Source: Acidaminococcus sp. CAG:917 (lineage in GTDB: Bacteria; Bacillota; Clostridia; Christensenellales; CAG-917). From it: a stretch of DNA of 5,012 bases. The notes below the pieces were generated by a model. The model saw only the letters and a list, made by a program, of their open reading frames with translations. It had not been told where the DNA came from and searched no databases. Both the position numbers and the translations under genes were made by a program. The number at the start of each line of letters is the position of its first letter. Position 1 is the first letter of the stretch. The stretch covers positions 1-5,012 of the forward strand of contig FR901020.1 of the NCBI GenBank assembly GCA_000437555.1, written 5' to 3'. This document shows positions 4,443-5,012 of the stretch, piece after piece.

Positions 4443-5012
4443 TCAGTTTATACGAAATTCCGATTTCCCTATATCCTCTCCCGCCTTGCAAGGCTTTTCG
4501 TTCATAACGCAATCCGCTTCAGCCGCCGTCAGCCCTCTCAAATCGACGTATCCTCCGGATATTTTTCTGATATTGGTAAACTTTCCTATAAGCGTAAAAC
4601 AGCACCTGTTCAGTCTGTATCTTAAAAGCGAATATCTTTTGCCTCTGCCGTCTGTATAAGTGAAATTTTTAATTTTGCAATTAGCGCAGTCACCGCCGTA
4701 TATTTCCCTTGCGGGGCAATAGAGAAACGTCATATAAGGGACGTAACCGGCCGCGAATCGGTAGTCGCATTCAAACTTTAAATTTTGCTCGTATGACGCT
4801 ACGCACCTGTCTACGCCTGCGTCTTTAAACGCCGCGATGGCGTAACGGTTGAATACGTTCATCATTGGGGAAGCAATCACCTTTTTAAAACCTGCGTATT
4901 TTAATCCCCATAAATTTTGCGAAACGACAAATTCGGCAAGGTTTACAAGCGTATCCAATTTCGCAATTTCCCTGCCCGTTGCGACATTAGGCAAAACAAG
5001 TCCCGCTTTGTG
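4443..5012 (-). CDS. U32 peptidase-like protein, C-terminal 189 residues, cut by window edge
   Basis: The frame is open to the window edge, so the start lies outside; the in-frame TTG at 4994 is not a believable start. The fragment resembles the C-terminal module of long clostridial U32 peptidase-like proteins. It has an alternating strand-helix pattern with NVFNRYAIAAFKDAGVDRCVASYE (at about 52-75 in parts), then a segment PYMTFLYCP (about 92-100) where family members carry a PLM...CP motif, then DCANC, and DGRGKRYSL (about 121-129) where others have a D-x-x-G turn. Cys99, Cys109, Cys112 and Cys137/138 could hold an iron-sulphur cluster as in characterised U32 proteins, but this is inference. 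Members of this superfamily act as proteases or, more often, as tRNA, rRNA or quinone hydroxylation factors. It lies 184 bp upstream of the exonuclease, which has its own promoter. Confidence 0.7.
   Translation of the reverse strand, partial: HKAGLVLPNVATGREIAKLDTLVNLAEFVVSQNLWGLKYAGFKKVIASPMMNVFNRYAIAAFKDAGVDRCVASYEQNLKFECDYRFAAGYVPYMTFLYCPAREIYGGDCANCKIKNFTYTDGRGKRYSLLRYRLNRCCFTLIGKFTNIRKISGGYVDLRGLTAAEADCVMNEKPCKAGEDIGKSEFRIN

Overview
The window looks like a chromosomal stretch of a low-to-mid GC anaerobe of the Firmicutes, most likely class Clostridia. The grounds are the rubrerythrin, the U32-type protein, purine-rich Shine-Dalgarno sites, sigma-A promoters with 17-bp spacers, TTG and GTG starts and AT-rich intergenic DNA. 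The exact taxon cannot be read from the sequence. All supported genes lie on the minus strand, so the biological order runs from high to low coordinates.

Layout in transcription order: the C-terminal part of a U32 peptidase-like protein (cut by the window edge); an AT-rich gap with a near-consensus promoter; a DEDDh 3'-5' exonuclease fused to a BRCT-like domain, with its own terminator; an AT-rich promoter region; a full-length rubrerythrin closed by two strong hairpin terminators; a gap of about 330 bp with repeats but no gene; a MATE-family multidrug exporter; a gap with phased 10-bp repeats; a small 110-residue orphan protein; a strong promoter; a complete tRNA-Ala(UGC); and the first 32 bases of a second tRNA, probably tRNA-Ile(GAU), cut by the window edge.

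The genes appear to be separate transcription units rather than one operon. The exonuclease, the MATE gene, the small orphan gene and the tRNA pair each have a recognisable promoter directly upstream, and the exonuclease and rubrerythrin each end at a terminator. A loose theme of anaerobe housekeeping and stress is visible (peroxide removal, efflux, exonuclease, tRNA supply), but nothing shows that the products work together.

I found no mobile element, CRISPR array, phage gene, toxin-antitoxin pair or recognisable defence system, and no clear case for a new multi-gene system. The points most worth a second look are regulatory: a promoter that puts the MATE GTG codon at the predicted +1 (leaderless mRNA), a cluster of TATCG/CGATA motifs in the gene-free gap, three helically phased 10-mers upstream of the orphan gene, and a palindrome inside the exonuclease promoter spacer.
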